Notes: generated by a model not told the origin, from the sequence alone. Counted from the first letter of the stretch, positions 17,801-27,440 are shown. The stretch: DNA of 64,000 nt from Holophagales bacterium (GCA_016699405.1 CP064972.1:3937501-4001500), one strand, 5' to 3'. Made by a program: numbers and translations.

Positions 17801-20800
17801 TTCCCTGTGAGAGGCTGCCGACCTTACCCACCTTGAACGTGCCACCGCCGGCGGTCACGAACAGGTCGTTGTAGTTGGAGGTCAGGTTCGCGTAAGTGGA
17901 CGAGGCAGTGCCGATCGCGAAGCTGACACCCGTGCCGTTGGCCATGGTGTTGTAGAACACGTTGTCCCGGACGTCGACGACCGGGTCGGTTCCTCCGATC
18001 GCCAGGCCATAGTTCGGATAGGAGCCCCCCGTGAGCGTCCCGGTCATCGACACCGAGTTGGCGTAGACGCGAGTGGTGGATCCGGCACCTCCTCCGAGGA
18101 AGATGCCCGCACCGAAGTCGCCTGACGTTCCGTTCGCACCAACACCGTAGATGAAGTTGTTGGCGATCAAGCTCGTGCCGGAAGTGGCGGACACCAAGCT
18201 GATTCCCACCGCGGAGAACGTGCCGGTGTTGGTCACCTTCCCGATCACGTTCTTCGTCACCGTCGCATTCGTGACCTCGTTGCCGGTGAAACTCGTGGTC
18301 GAGATCGAAGACAAGCCCAGCGCAATTCCGAAGACGTCCGGTGAGCTGCTCTGCGTGATCCCATCGATCGCGTTCCGCGTCACCTGCACACCGTCTTCGA
18401 ACCCGAGCCAGATTCCGCCCTTGCTCACGTTGTCGGGTGAGACCGTGGTCATCACGTTCTGGGTGATCACCGTCCCGGTGTTCTTGGCCGCGGCGCTGGC
18501 GCCCTGCGAGTAGATGCCGTACTGCACCTTGCTGATGCTGTTGTTCTGGATCGTGTTGCTGTTGTTGCCGGTGCCGAGGCTGGAAGTGCCCACGGTCGAG
18601 CCACCCGAACCGATACCGATCGCCGTCGTGGTGTTGCTATTTCCCACCACGTTCAGGTTCTTGATCGTGTTGTTCGTGGCACCATCCGAGCCGTTGCTCT
18701 GGAGCCAGATCACCGCAGAGGTCGAGCCGGTGTTGGACTCGGTGATGGTCAGGCTGCGGTCCGTCCCGGTGCCGCCGATCGAACCGTCGAGGGTCACCCG
18801 GTCGGCGCCGTTGAGACGGATGAACCCGCCGGTCGGTGCCGTCGTGCTGGTGATCGCCCGCGGCGCTCCGACCGGGTAGATCTTGACCGTGAAGTTGCTG
18901 CCGACCGGCTCCTCGGCGAGCGCATTGAGCGCCACCGAGCCGTCCTCGCCGACGATCAGGTCACCGCCGATCTCGATGGTGATGTTGCCGGTGGCCACGT
19001 TCGTGTTGATCGCGTTGAAGATGCCGGTCGCACCCGTGAGCGTGGTGAAATCGCATCCCGAGGCACAGACCGTCTTGTTGCCGGTGAGCGCCACGGCGAT
19101 CAGGTAGCTGTTCGGCGTCGTAGGCGGAGTCGCCGCGGCCGGCGGGCTCGCCGTGAATCCGGCAGCCCCGGTCAGCGGGTTCGTCGTTACGTTGGCCGGG
19201 GTGTCCTGCGCCGCCACGTAATACTGAACCGTGTCGCCCGTCACCACACCACCGATCAGGGCGTAGTTGAAGGTGCAGTCGTAGGAGCTTCCGCTCACGA
19301 AGGCACACTGGCTGGCCGAGTAGGCGCCAGACAAGCCCTTGCGGAAGTAGAGAACCGGCAGCCCGGCACCGGCGGTGGGCACGCCGGAGCTGTCGGTCAC
19401 CAGGATCGACAGCAGCCGGTTCGCCGTACTGGTCGTGTTGCCGAGGGTGGCGTAGGTGATCACCGGCGGCGCCGTGTCCGCGGCTGCCTCGTACGCGCCG
19501 AGGGTGGGCGCCGTGACGCTGCGGGTCGCCCCAGTGATGTCGATCGTCACCGCAACCGGGGTTCCGGCGTTGAGCAGCGGCGAGCCGAGCTGCGGCTGCA
19601 GGACGGTCGACGAGTTGAACAGCGGATCGACCGAGATCGAATTGGCGTCCTTGCCCACGGTCGACTGCCAGGCTGCGAGGGTCGCTACGTCGACAACAAT
19701 GCTGCTTAGGCTTCCGGCCATCGCGAAGTGCGACGATCCGCCGCTGGTGAAGAGGTCGTTGTAGTTGCTCGTGATGTTGTTGAACGGGGCCGTCGAGCTT
19801 AGGCCGATCGCGTAGCTGCCCGCGTTGCCGCCCGCGCCGCCGGTGCCGGCCGTCGAGATGTTGTAGAGCGCGTTGTTGCGGATGTCGACCTTGGGATTCG
19901 CACCCAGGACGGCCAGTGCGAATGCCGGCTGGTTGGTCGCCCCACCCGTATCGCGGTTGCCGACCATCGAGACGGAGTTGTAGTAGACCTGTGTCGTGGC
20001 ATAGGCGGTCCCCGCATTCCCCACGTAGATGCCCACGCAGAAGTCGCCGGTGGTCCCGTTGCTCACCACGCCGTAGACCGAATTGTTCGCGATCAGGCTG
20101 GTGCCGTAGTTGTTCGTGCCCAGCGAGATTCCGGCCGCCGAGTAGGTGGCGGTCTGAGTGACCGAGCCGACGATGTTGCCCGTCACGACAGCGTTCGCGA
20201 CGTCGTCGTTGGTGCTGAATGCCGAGTTGGAAATCGCGATGGTACCCAGCGCGATACCGAAGACGTCGGAAGACGACAGGCTGGACGTGACGCCGTTGAC
20301 CGTGTTGTTCGTCACCTGCACGCCGTCGTCGAAGCCGACGTAGATTCCTGCCCGACCCAGTGCGAGCGCTCCCGCACCGCCGAGCGTGTTGCCCGTGATC
20401 ACCGTGCCGACGTTCTTGGTCGCGCTGCTCGCGCCCTGGGAATACACACCGAACTGCAGCGACGTAATCGCGTTGTTCTGGACGCGATTGTTGTCATTGC
20501 GCGAGCCGAGGCTGGCGCTGCCGATGGTGCTGCTGCCGAAGCCGATTCCCACCAACGTCGTCGTCGGGGCATTGCCGGCGATGTTCAGGTTCTTGATCGT
20601 GTTGTTGGTCGCCGGATCGTTGGTCCCGACCGTCTGCCCCCAAATGACGGCGCTCGACGTGCCGGTGTTCGTGTTCTGCAGGCTCATGTTCCGGCTGCTG
20701 CCGCCCACGCTGTTCGAGCCGTCGATCGTCACGTAGTCGGCGCCGTTGAGGATGATCAGGGCGGTGGTCGCCGAGCCGACGAAGGTGGGAGTCGCTCCCA

Positions 20801-23522
20801 CGCCCGGCTTGATGGTCAGGGTGTTGGCCGCGCTGGCCCCGCCGTTGGGGTTGATCTGGATCGGGTAGGTCTCCGCGGCGTAGGTGTTGTCCGTCAGCGT
20901 GAAGGTGACCGCGCACGTCATGAGGCTGCTATTGAGCGCCGCCACGGCCGCCGTCAGGGTCGGATAGGCACCGCCGCTACCGACCGTGAAGTTCCCGCAC
21001 AGCGTCGAGGATCCGGTCAAGGTGCCGACGACGAAGAAGTCGAGCGCGGTGACGGTGGTGGTGCTGGGGCCAATAGTCGGGGCCGTGACCGCACCGCCGA
21101 TGCTGTTGTAGGCCCCGGCCAGGGTGGCGGATTGGCCGATGGCGTTGACGGCCGGCGTGCCCTGCTCCGTCAGGCGCACCGTAGCGTTGGTGAAGTTCGC
21201 CGCGCCCGCGGTCAGGGTCGCGGACCAGTACCGGTTGGTATTTATGCTGGTGAAACCCGTGCCCGCAGTGCCGCCTGGGTTGGCGTCGAAGACCTCGACC
21301 TGCACGACCGCCGTGCCACCGGCGTTCGTCGTCGGGTTCACCAGCTCGAGCATCTTGAAGCTGCTCTTGCCCACCGGGAAGGTGTAGGTCGCGGCGGCGG
21401 CGAGGCTGGCGGGGAGCGTACGCGCCAGCGGGCCGTTGACGTAGGTCAGCGCCGACCCACCAGAGAGCGCGGCCGCAGTGGTGTTGCCCACCGTGAACAG
21501 ATTGGTCGCGTCGGTGTTTAGGGTTCCACCCTGGAGCAGAAGACAGTTCGTAGCCCCCGTGCAGGTCAAGGCACCGCCGGAGACCGTCACACCCGTCGGA
21601 TTGGACAGCTGGAAGCTCAGGATGCTGCGCGAGACCGGAACCTCCGGTCCCGTGGTCATCATCGCCGCGGACTGGGCATACACCAGCGTCAGGCCGCCCG
21701 AGCCAATGTTGAAGGTCGGTGCCACGTCGAGGCCGCCCGCCGCAAAGGCGATGCCGGTCGCACCTCGCTGGATCACCAGGGCCACGGTGTCGCCTGCCCC
21801 GTTCGCAAGCTTGGCGGAATTCGTGACCACCCCGTAGAAGGCGTTGATCCGGTAGATGTTGAGGTTCGACACTCCCGGGTCGAGCGTGACACCCAACGGG
21901 CTCTGGACGGAAAACGCCCCGACGCGCACGGCCGCTGTGCCGAATGTCCCGCTGCCCAGATAGGTCTGGGCATACGGCACCCCGACCTGTTGCAGGCCGG
22001 CGGCGAAGTTGACGGTTCCGGTGTTATTCGTGTTGACCACGATCGCGCCGTTGTTGATGAGCGACGGGCCGATCATCAAGAGAGTGTTCGCACTCACCGG
22101 GGCCGTGTTCGCGAGATTCAGAGTCGTGCCCGGGTTTACCGTAAGGTTGCCCCAGACATTGGCCTGATTGCTCAAACTCGCGGTCTTGTTGTTCGTGGTG
22201 TTGTTGATCACCACGTTGGGCATCTGGCCCTGAATGCGGAAGACGAAGTTGGTCGTCGTGGCACCGGTCCCTACATTGAGCGTGCCACCGGTGAAGTTCA
22301 TCGTGCCGCTCTGGTTGTAGTCGACCGGCGTCCCGTTGGTGCTCGCCTGGACCAGGTTGATCGCGCCCCCGGAGAAGTTGGTCACCACGCCGGTTCCGCC
22401 CGTGAATCCGAACGATGGCGTGGTCGCCGCGTTGCCGACCGTGCTCACGTTGACCGTTCCACCCGACTGGGTGTAGGTGATGAAGGTGTTGCCGCTGTTC
22501 AACCGACCGGCCACGTTCAGCGTTCCGCCCTCGATGATGAAGAACGCGCCGGTGCCGGCGCCCATCGAGTTGCCGCTCGCGGTACCGACGTTGTAGGTGC
22601 CATTGCTCAACCGCAGCAAGCCGTTGTTGGTCGGCGAGGCGGTTTGGCCCGACACCGTGAAGTTCGGGTTGTTGAGCCAGATGCCACCGGTCGTCGGAAT
22701 GGTGTAGGCCGTAGCGGTGAAGACGCGTCCGGCAAGCGTGAAGGTGCCGGAGACCTTGAAGGTTCCATTGGTCAGCGTCAGGAACGCCATCGGAGCTCCG
22801 TCCGAAGTCGTCCCTTGGACCGAGAAGGTCGAGGGGTTGAGCTCGAGGATGTTGGCGAAGGAGGTACCTTTGTTGATGGTCAGCGCCCGAATGTCCGTCG
22901 TGGCGCCCGCGCCGCCGAAGGTGCTGTTTCCGGCGCCGGTGAAGGCAATTCCAGCTCCCGCGGTGTTCCCATTGGTGCTGAAGTCGAGCGTACCGTTGTT
23001 GACGAGATCGCCGCCGATGCTCAGCTGATGAGAAGTGATCGCTCCGGTGGACGCTGTCTGAAAGGTCCCGCCCACATCTATCGTGACCGTTTGGGCGACG
23101 GTGAGAGTTCGCGCTGTCGTGGAATCGAACTCGAGCAAGCCGCCCGACTGGACCGTCACGCTGAGCGCGCTCGCTGCGGAATCGATCGTCACCGAACAGC
23201 CGCTCGTCACGGTGACGCTATCGGCGCTCGTGGGGACGCTGCTCGGCGACCACGTGGACGCGGAGCTCCACGGTCCGCCGCCACCTGCACAAGCGATGGC
23301 AACCTCGGGCAACCGCCATCGCGAGGGTTCCGGCTTCTCGATGCGCCCGAGAGGGTTCGGGTTCTCCATCAGCGACTGCTCTGGCTGCGCCGAAGCGATG
23401 GGCTCCTCATTCGGGAGAATCTGTCCCTGAACCGAGGCACCTCCGAGCAGCGCCAGGGCCAGGGCAATGGGAATCGCGAGAGTCAGGTACGAGACGGAGC
23501 GGCGCGGGGATGGACGATTCAT
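14814..23522 (-). CDS. Giant secreted repeat protein: beta-helix modules plus six DUF11 repeats
   Basis: 2,902 residues. The start at 23522 has an ideal AAGGAGAG site; residues 1-35 are a signal peptide. An N-terminal region with Ser/Thr/Gly/Asn-rich beta repeats (GPWSSASTWSP..., lead-in of G8-like or adhesin-type proteins) is followed by two homologous parallel-beta-helix modules. Each runs from a ...TIDGS... start through NNTIKNLN, QGVxVGFxDGVQVTxN and SNYNDLF motifs to a KDANSxxVDPLF end. Six DUF11 repeats follow (SITKTDG...GxxVTYTI...NAGPS), with about 390-bp DNA periodicity over roughly 15.25-17.58 kb. The C-terminus has the SDGFETGNTSRW tail and a further 110-residue domain that may bind ligands. 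It is likely a cell-surface adhesin or matrix protein. Confidence 0.85.
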   Translation of the reverse strand: MNRPSPRRSVSYLTLAIPIALALALLGGASVQGQILPNEEPIASAQPEQSLMENPNPLGRIEKPEPSRWRLPEVAIACAGGGGPWSSASTWSPSSVPTSADSVTVTSGCSVTIDSAASALSVTVQSGGLLEFDSTTARTLTVAQTVTIDVGGTFQTASTGAITSHQLSIGGDLVNNGTLDFSTNGNTAGAGIAFTGAGNSTFGGAGATTDIRALTINKGTSFANILELNPSTFSVQGTTSDGAPMAFLTLTNGTFKVSGTFTLAGRVFTATAYTIPTTGGIWLNNPNFTVSGQTASPTNNGLLRLSNGTYNVGTASGNSMGAGTGAFFIIEGGTLNVAGRLNSGNTFITYTQSGGTVNVSTVGNAATTPSFGFTGGTGVVTNFSGGAINLVQASTNGTPVDYNQSGTMNFTGGTLNVGTGATTTNFVFRIQGQMPNVVINNTTNNKTASLSNQANVWGNLTVNPGTTLNLANTAPVSANTLLMIGPSLINNGAIVVNTNNTGTVNFAAGLQQVGVPYAQTYLGSGTFGTAAVRVGAFSVQSPLGVTLDPGVSNLNIYRINAFYGVVTNSAKLANGAGDTVALVIQRGATGIAFAAGGLDVAPTFNIGSGGLTLVYAQSAAMMTTGPEVPVSRSILSFQLSNPTGVTVSGGALTCTGATNCLLLQGGTLNTDATNLFTVGNTTAAALSGGSALTYVNGPLARTLPASLAAAATYTFPVGKSSFKMLELVNPTTNAGGTAVVQVEVFDANPGGTAGTGFTSINTNRYWSATLTAGAANFTNATVRLTEQGTPAVNAIGQSATLAGAYNSIGGAVTAPTIGPSTTTVTALDFFVVGTLTGSSTLCGNFTVGSGGAYPTLTAAVAALNSSLMTCAVTFTLTDNTYAAETYPIQINPNGGASAANTLTIKPGVGATPTFVGSATTALIILNGADYVTIDGSNSVGGSSRNMSLQNTNTGTSSAVIWGQTVGTNDPATNNTIKNLNIAGNAPTTTLVGIGFGSSTIGSASLGSRNDNNRVQNNAITSLQFGVYSQGASSATKNVGTVITGNTLGGAGALALGRAGIYVGFDDGVQVTNNTVNGVTSSLSSSDVFGIALGTIAISNSAFSTNDDVANAVVTGNIVGSVTQTATYSAAGISLGTNNYGTSLIANNSVYGVVSNGTTGDFCVGIYVGNAGTAYATTQVYYNSVSMVGNRDTGGATNQPAFALAVLGANPKVDIRNNALYNISTAGTGGAGGNAGSYAIGLSSTAPFNNITSNYNDLFTSGGSSHFAMAGSLSSIVVDVATLAAWQSTVGKDANSISVDPLFNSSTVLQPQLGSPLLNAGTPVAVTIDITGATRSVTAPTLGAYEAAADTAPPVITYATLGNTTSTANRLLSILVTDSSGVPTAGAGLPVLYFRKGLSGAYSASQCAFVSGSSYDCTFNYALIGGVVTGDTVQYYVAAQDTPANVTTNPLTGAAGFTASPPAAATPPTTPNSYLIAVALTGNKTVCASGCDFTTLTGATGIFNAINTNVATGNITIEIGGDLIVGEDGSVALNALAEEPVGSNFTVKIYPVGAPRAITSTTAPTGGFIRLNGADRVTLDGSIGGTGTDRSLTITESNTGSTSAVIWLQSNGSDGATNNTIKNLNVVGNSNTTTAIGIGSGGSTVGTSSLGTGNNSNTIQNNSISKVQYGIYSQGASAAAKNTGTVITQNVMTTVSPDNVSKGGIWLGFEDGVQVTRNAIDGITQSSSPDVFGIALGLSSISTTSFTGNEVTNATVTKNVIGKVTNTGTFSAVGISLVSATSGTSLIANNFIYGVGANGTSGDFGAGIFLGGGAGSTTRVYANSVSMTGTLTGGSYPNYGLAIGGTDPVVDVRDNVFYNTMANGTGVSFAIGTASSTYANLTSNYNDLFVTAGGGTFKVGKVGSLSQGSGTELTALGDWQTTTGKDANSLTVDPLFTSPTDLHLQLTSPMLQAGTALASVTDDIDGDPRPASAPDIGADEIVQNADLSITKTDGVTSVVQGGTATYTITASNAGPSAASGSLVTDTFPAACTSVNWTCTPSGGATCTASGSGNISDTVNIPVGDSVVYTAACAVSPSATGSLANTATVAAPAGITDPTPGNNSATDTDSIVVLADLSITKTDGVTSATPGGSVTYTITVGNAGPIAEPAAAVADTFPVACTSVSYTSAAAGGATGNTAAGAGNIADTLNLPVGASVTYTATCNISGSASGSLSNTATVTGSLSDPNLSDNSATDIDGLGAVADVSITKTDGSATEVPGTPVTYTITATNAGPSPAPSVTIADTFAGTLSGCSTTCIGSGGATCTAGPVSGNLNDSANLPSGGSVTYTATCNIASSASGTLVNTATATVGGSVTDPNPGNNTATDTDTLNGSADVSITKTDGSATEVPGTPVTYTIVASNAGPSAASSVTVADTFAGTLSGCSTTCIGSGGATCAAGPVSGNLNDTANLPVGGSATYTATCNIASNATGTLANTATATVGGGATDPTPGNNSATDTDTLNASADVSITKTDGSASEVPGTPVTYTITVSNAGPSAASSVTVADTFAATLSGCSTTCVASGGASCAAGPVSGNLNDAASVPVGGSAVYTATCNIAANATGTLANTATATVGGGATDPTPGNNSATDTDTLGASANLGITKTDGVTTATAGGSVTYTIVASNAGPSNAPSSVVTDTFPSSLTCSTTCSGSGGGTCTAGPFSTNINDTVNLPSGASVTYTSVCTVAVNATGSIRNTATVATGSGVTDPTPSNNSATDEDVIPGTALFSDGFETGNTSRWGGAQTLFHAYQVLSVSGSTIEAGYDLAGLPGFAFESSAIAEVAGEGGQAMFRLVARRTDANAAVELSLEVVGGGSSAWVAASGSQLRFDWTAGSAGHVALAIDGRLALWVDGFATSATPATLELRRSE
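15250..17580 (-). repeat. Tandem DUF11-coding repeats, period about 390 bp
   Basis: Six consecutive units inside the giant gene, each coding SITKTDG...DTF...GNNSATDTD. The central units are close to identical in DNA over long stretches: the segment starting at 15721 recurs at 16111 and, more diverged, at 16501, exactly 390 bp apart. Such similarity indicates recent unit duplication or gene conversion, and copy number may vary between strains. Confidence 0.85.
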
Positions 23523-24045
23523 CGGGCACTCTCCTTGATAGCCGAACGGCGACGGACGTCGGAAGGGACGCAGCGGGGGGAGAGACGGGGCTCGGAGCGA
23601 GCTCCGCAAGACGAGCGATCAGCGAGGTACCCGAGAAGGGAACAAACCTCCGGTCGTCGGCGGCACTCGAACATCGCGGAGCGGCACCTCGCGAGCCAAG
23701 TCCGGACTGCCAGTGTTCACGGTTCCCCGGCCACGTGGTGGGCGGCCGTAGGAGAAACCCTGACTTCCAGATCGGGTGGGAGCCTACCCCCGGTCGCCAT
23801 CAGTGTCCAGACTCTTCTGCTCGTCTTTTCGCACCGTTTCGCACGCGACTTCCCCTGCTGCGCTTGCGACCAAGGAGGAGAGAGGACGCCTCCTGGCGAG
23901 TTGTCCAGATCAACCGAGCACGCTCTCGCTCGGCGTTCCCTCGGCGCGCGATTCGCCAGCCGAGGGCGCTGCGAGGCGCCTCGCGAGCTAGACTCGCGCC
24001 GTCGCCTGGCCCGCCGCCGCGAGACGCCTTTCTCCTGGAGGTCGA
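23523..24045. other. 523-bp divergent intergenic region
   Basis: Separates the minus-strand giant repeat-protein gene from the plus-strand OPT transporter. Both ribosome-binding sites are at its edges (AAGGAGAG for the minus gene, GGAGG at 24036-24040 for the plus gene). Both promoters must lie here, but I cannot pick convincing -35/-10 boxes. No plausible gene was found. Confidence 0.5.
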
Positions 24046-26043
24046 ATGGAAGCGCCCGAGAGCAAGTCGCTGCCCGAGAACGCCTACCGCCCCCTCGTTG
24101 CCGGCGAGGTGTACCAGCCGATCGTCCCGGCGGGTGTCGTGACGGAGGAGGCCACGGCCCGCTCGGTGGGCTGGGGTCTCTTCCTCTGCGCCCTCTTCAC
24201 CATCGCCTCCGCCTACTCGGGGCTCAAGGTCGGCCAGGTGATGGAGGCGGCGATCCCGATCTCGATCCTGGCGATCGGCCTCGCACGCATGTACTCGCGG
24301 CGCTCGACGCTGCTCGAGAACGTGATCATCACCGGCATCGGCGGCGTCTCCGGTTCGATGGTCGCCGGCGCCGTCTTCACGCTGCCGGCGCTCTACATCC
24401 TGAAGCTCGATCCGCATCCGGTACAGACCGCCTTCATCTGCCTGGCCGGCGGCGCCCTCGGCGTGCTCTTCCTCATCCCCCTGCGGCGCTACTTCGTCCG
24501 CGAGACCCACGGCCAGTTCCCCTTCCCCGAGGGCACCGCGATCACCGAAGTGCTGGTGACCGGCGAGAAGGGGGGATCGCAGGCCAAGCTCCTCCTCCAG
24601 GCGACGGCGATCTCCGGCATCTACGACTTCCTGGTCACCACCTTCCAGGTCTGGCACGAGTTCGTCGACTTCCAGTTCCTGCCGTTCATGCGGTCGCTCT
24701 CCGAGAAGGCGAAGGTGGTCGTCAACTTCGACGCCATCTCGTTCATCCTCGGCCTCGGCTACGTGATGGGGCTGCGCTCGTCGATGATCCTCTGCGCCGG
24801 CGGCGCGCTCTCGAACTTCGTGCTCGTGCCGCTCATCTGGATGATCGGTCGCCACCTGCCCGAAGCGGTCTACCCGGCGGTGATCCCGATCGCCGACATG
24901 GACGCCAACCAGATCTTCCGCGGCTACGTGCGCTTCGTCGGCGTCGGGGCGATCGCCACCGCCGGCATCTTCGGCATCCTCAAGTCGCTGCGCATCGTCG
25001 TCGGGTCGTTCGGCATCGCGGCCAAGGCGTTCAAGCACGGCGAAGCCAGCGGCGTCGAGCGCACCGACCGCGACCTGCCGATCCTGGTGATCCTCGGCGG
25101 CGTGGTGGCTTCGGCGCTCGCCGCCGGCGTCTTCTTCACCAGCCTCGGCGCCGGTCTCACGGTGGTCGCCGTCGGCCTGCTGCTGACCCTCCTCTTCTCC
25201 TTCTTCTTCACCTCGGTGGCCGCCAACGCGATCGCCACCACGGCGCGCAACCCGGTCTCCGGCATGACGATGCTGACGATCATCGTCTCCTCGGTCGTGC
25301 TGTTGAAGTTCGGCCTCTCGGGGACGACCGGCATGTTCTTCGTCATGGCGATCGCCGGCATGGTCTGCACGGCGCTCTCGGTCTCCGGGCAGATGATCAC
25401 CGACCTCAAGACCGGCTACTGGCTCGGCTCGACGCCGGCGGTGCAGCAGCGCGTCAAGTTCCTCGGCATCCTGATCTCGGCGGTTGCCGCGGCCGGGACG
25501 ATCGTGCTCCTCGCCCGGACCTTCCAGTTCGGCGAGGCCACGCCGGGCGACCTGCGACCGGTGCTCGCCTCGCCCCAGGCGGCGATCATGAAGGCGCTCG
25601 TCGAGGGGTTCATGAGCCAGCAGCCGATCGCTTACATCCTCTTCGGCGCCGGGGCGATGATCGCCGTGGTGATGGAGATGCTCGGCGCCCCGGCACTGGT
25701 CTTCGCCCTGGGGATGTACCTGCCGCTCGAGCTCAACACACCGGCGCTCGTCGGCGGCTTCCTGGCCCACCGGATCGACAAGCGCTCCCAGGCCACCGGC
25801 GGCGAGGCCGGACGATCGATTCGCGAGCGCGGCGTCATCATCGCCTCGGGGTTGATGGCCGGCGGCGCCCTCGGCGGCGTCTTCGGCGCGGCGATGCGGC
25901 TCATCCCCTCCTTCAAGGAGTCGTGGATCCACCTGCCCTGGTTCGACAACGTCCCGGTGTCCCAGACGATCTCGGCGGCGCTCTTCCTCGCGCTCTGCCT
26001 CTACGTCTGGTTCGGCGCCCTCAAGACCCGCAAGGAGGCGTGA
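24046..26043 (+). CDS. OPT family oligopeptide transporter
   Basis: 665 residues, with GGAGG 6-10 bases before the ATG. It has more than a dozen hydrophobic segments and OPT-family motifs: the N-terminal ASAYSGLKVGQVMEAAIPIS, the GQFPFPEGTAITEVL segment that marks the family, and NxFRGYVRFVGVGAI later. OPT proteins import small peptides or metal chelates using the proton gradient. The stop is one base before the start of the DUF885-like peptidase gene, so imported peptides could be degraded by its product. Substrate specificity is not readable from sequence. Confidence 0.92.
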   Translation: MEAPESKSLPENAYRPLVAGEVYQPIVPAGVVTEEATARSVGWGLFLCALFTIASAYSGLKVGQVMEAAIPISILAIGLARMYSRRSTLLENVIITGIGGVSGSMVAGAVFTLPALYILKLDPHPVQTAFICLAGGALGVLFLIPLRRYFVRETHGQFPFPEGTAITEVLVTGEKGGSQAKLLLQATAISGIYDFLVTTFQVWHEFVDFQFLPFMRSLSEKAKVVVNFDAISFILGLGYVMGLRSSMILCAGGALSNFVLVPLIWMIGRHLPEAVYPAVIPIADMDANQIFRGYVRFVGVGAIATAGIFGILKSLRIVVGSFGIAAKAFKHGEASGVERTDRDLPILVILGGVVASALAAGVFFTSLGAGLTVVAVGLLLTLLFSFFFTSVAANAIATTARNPVSGMTMLTIIVSSVVLLKFGLSGTTGMFFVMAIAGMVCTALSVSGQMITDLKTGYWLGSTPAVQQRVKFLGILISAVAAAGTIVLLARTFQFGEATPGDLRPVLASPQAAIMKALVEGFMSQQPIAYILFGAGAMIAVVMEMLGAPALVFALGMYLPLELNTPALVGGFLAHRIDKRSQATGGEAGRSIRERGVIIASGLMAGGALGGVFGAAMRLIPSFKESWIHLPWFDNVPVSQTISAALFLALCLYVWFGALKTRKEA

Positions 26044-26044
26044 G

Positions 26045-27394
26045 ATGAACGAGCGAAATGATCGGCTCGATCGACTCGAGGCGGCGGTCGCCACCGCCAT
26101 CCTCGGCCTCGACACCCTGTGGGGCGGCGACGTCACCAACCCCTCGGGCACCGGCCGCTTCATCGCCGACTCCTGGTTCTCCAACGAGCCGCTTCCCGCC
26201 GCGCACACGCACCCGACCGCCGTTGCGGTGCGCGCCACGGGCGGTGTCACCGCCGCCGCTCCCGACCTGGCCGCGATCGACGCCTACCTGGCGGTCGTCG
26301 ACCTCCCGGAGGCGCTCTCGGCGATCGAGAGCGGCGCCGCCGCCACGGCGGGCCTGCGCGGTCGCTACCTTGCCAACCTCGCCCGCTCCTGCGGCGTGAT
26401 GTGGGACCTCGCCCTCGAACAGCTCGGGCGCGGCGCAGCGGTGCCGTTCGAGCGCGCCGTCGCGGCCTCGTGCGGCGTGCCGCCGTCGCCCTCCGCGCCC
26501 GGCGAGAAGGTCGAGAGCCTGCGAGCGCTGCTTTCCCGCGCCGGCTACCACGGCGAACCGCTCGCCGCTGCCGAGGCGTGGCGCGCCACCCGCGGCGTGC
26601 CGAAGGGGTCGATCCGCCAACTCGCCGACGCCTTCATCGCCCAGCTCGACGCGCTCTGCGTTCGCCATCTGGTACCGCATCTGCCGGCGCGGCTGCACGG
26701 CGTGCCGCGCGCCAACATCGAATTCCTGCCGATCGCCGACGCCTGGTTCTCCGGCTCGATGAACTACCTCGGTCGGGCGCGCACCGCCGACGGCACGCCG
26801 CTCTACGAGGCGACCTACGAGATCAACGCGTCGCTCGAGATCTCGGTGCCGGAGTTCGTCCAGCTCGTGTCGCACGAGGTCGTCCCCGGACACGTCACCA
26901 CCTTCGCCCTGCTGCAGCACCTCTACCACCGCGGCGAGCTCGGCTTCGAGGCGACGGTGCAGACGATGAACACGCAGGGCGCGACGCTCTCCGAGGGCAT
27001 CGCCAACAACGCCATCCTGATGGCCTACGGCGTCGAGGAGATCGACGCGCTGCCCGACGACGACCTGCGGATCGGCACCCTCCTCGGTCTGCTGCAGGAC
27101 GACGCGAAGAACCAGGCCGCCTGGCTCACCTACCAGGAGGGCCGACCGCAGCCCGAGGTCGCCTCGGCCCTGCGCCGCGACTTCCTGGTGTCGGAAGAAC
27201 GCGCCCAGAAGCTCTCCGGGCCCTGGGCGAAGCACCCGCTGATGGGCCGGATGTACCTGCCCTGCTACCGCGCCGGCACCGAGAAGGTCGCGGCGCTGCG
27301 GCGGGTGCATCCGCCGGAGCGCTTCCTGCCGGCCGTCTTCGGGGCGCGAGGGCTCGTCGACATCACGACGATCGACGAGGCGCTGGCGGGTTGA
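26045..27394 (+). CDS. DUF885-like zinc metallopeptidase
   Basis: 449 residues. The motif HEVVPGH (His277, Glu278, His283) matches the HExxPGH zinc site of DUF885 and related gluzincin-type carboxypeptidases. A downstream Glu317 (TLSEGIANN) is the likely third ligand. There is no signal peptide or membrane segment, so it should be cytosolic. It is one base behind the OPT transporter and cotranscribed with it, consistent with hydrolysis of imported peptides. The protein is shorter than typical DUF885 members (about 550-600 residues), with a reduced N-terminal region. A palindromic repeat begins 46 bp after its stop. Confidence 0.75.
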   Translation: MNERNDRLDRLEAAVATAILGLDTLWGGDVTNPSGTGRFIADSWFSNEPLPAAHTHPTAVAVRATGGVTAAAPDLAAIDAYLAVVDLPEALSAIESGAAATAGLRGRYLANLARSCGVMWDLALEQLGRGAAVPFERAVAASCGVPPSPSAPGEKVESLRALLSRAGYHGEPLAAAEAWRATRGVPKGSIRQLADAFIAQLDALCVRHLVPHLPARLHGVPRANIEFLPIADAWFSGSMNYLGRARTADGTPLYEATYEINASLEISVPEFVQLVSHEVVPGHVTTFALLQHLYHRGELGFEATVQTMNTQGATLSEGIANNAILMAYGVEEIDALPDDDLRIGTLLGLLQDDAKNQAAWLTYQEGRPQPEVASALRRDFLVSEERAQKLSGPWAKHPLMGRMYLPCYRAGTEKVAALRRVHPPERFLPAVFGARGLVDITTIDEALAG

Positions 27395-27440
27395 CCTCGC
27401 TCAACGCCTCTCGCTGACTCCCTCGGCCGTGCCCGCCCCC

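Noticed and set aside
14910..17810. 966-codon plus-strand frame opposite the DUF11 repeats
   Set aside because: Its repeats merely mirror the DUF11 DNA repeats; extreme Arg content.
21990..26048. Long plus-strand frame spanning the opposite strand of the giant repeat gene and another frame of the OPT transporter
   Set aside because: Arg/Pro-rich low-complexity product that crosses two well-supported genes; no start signal or domain.
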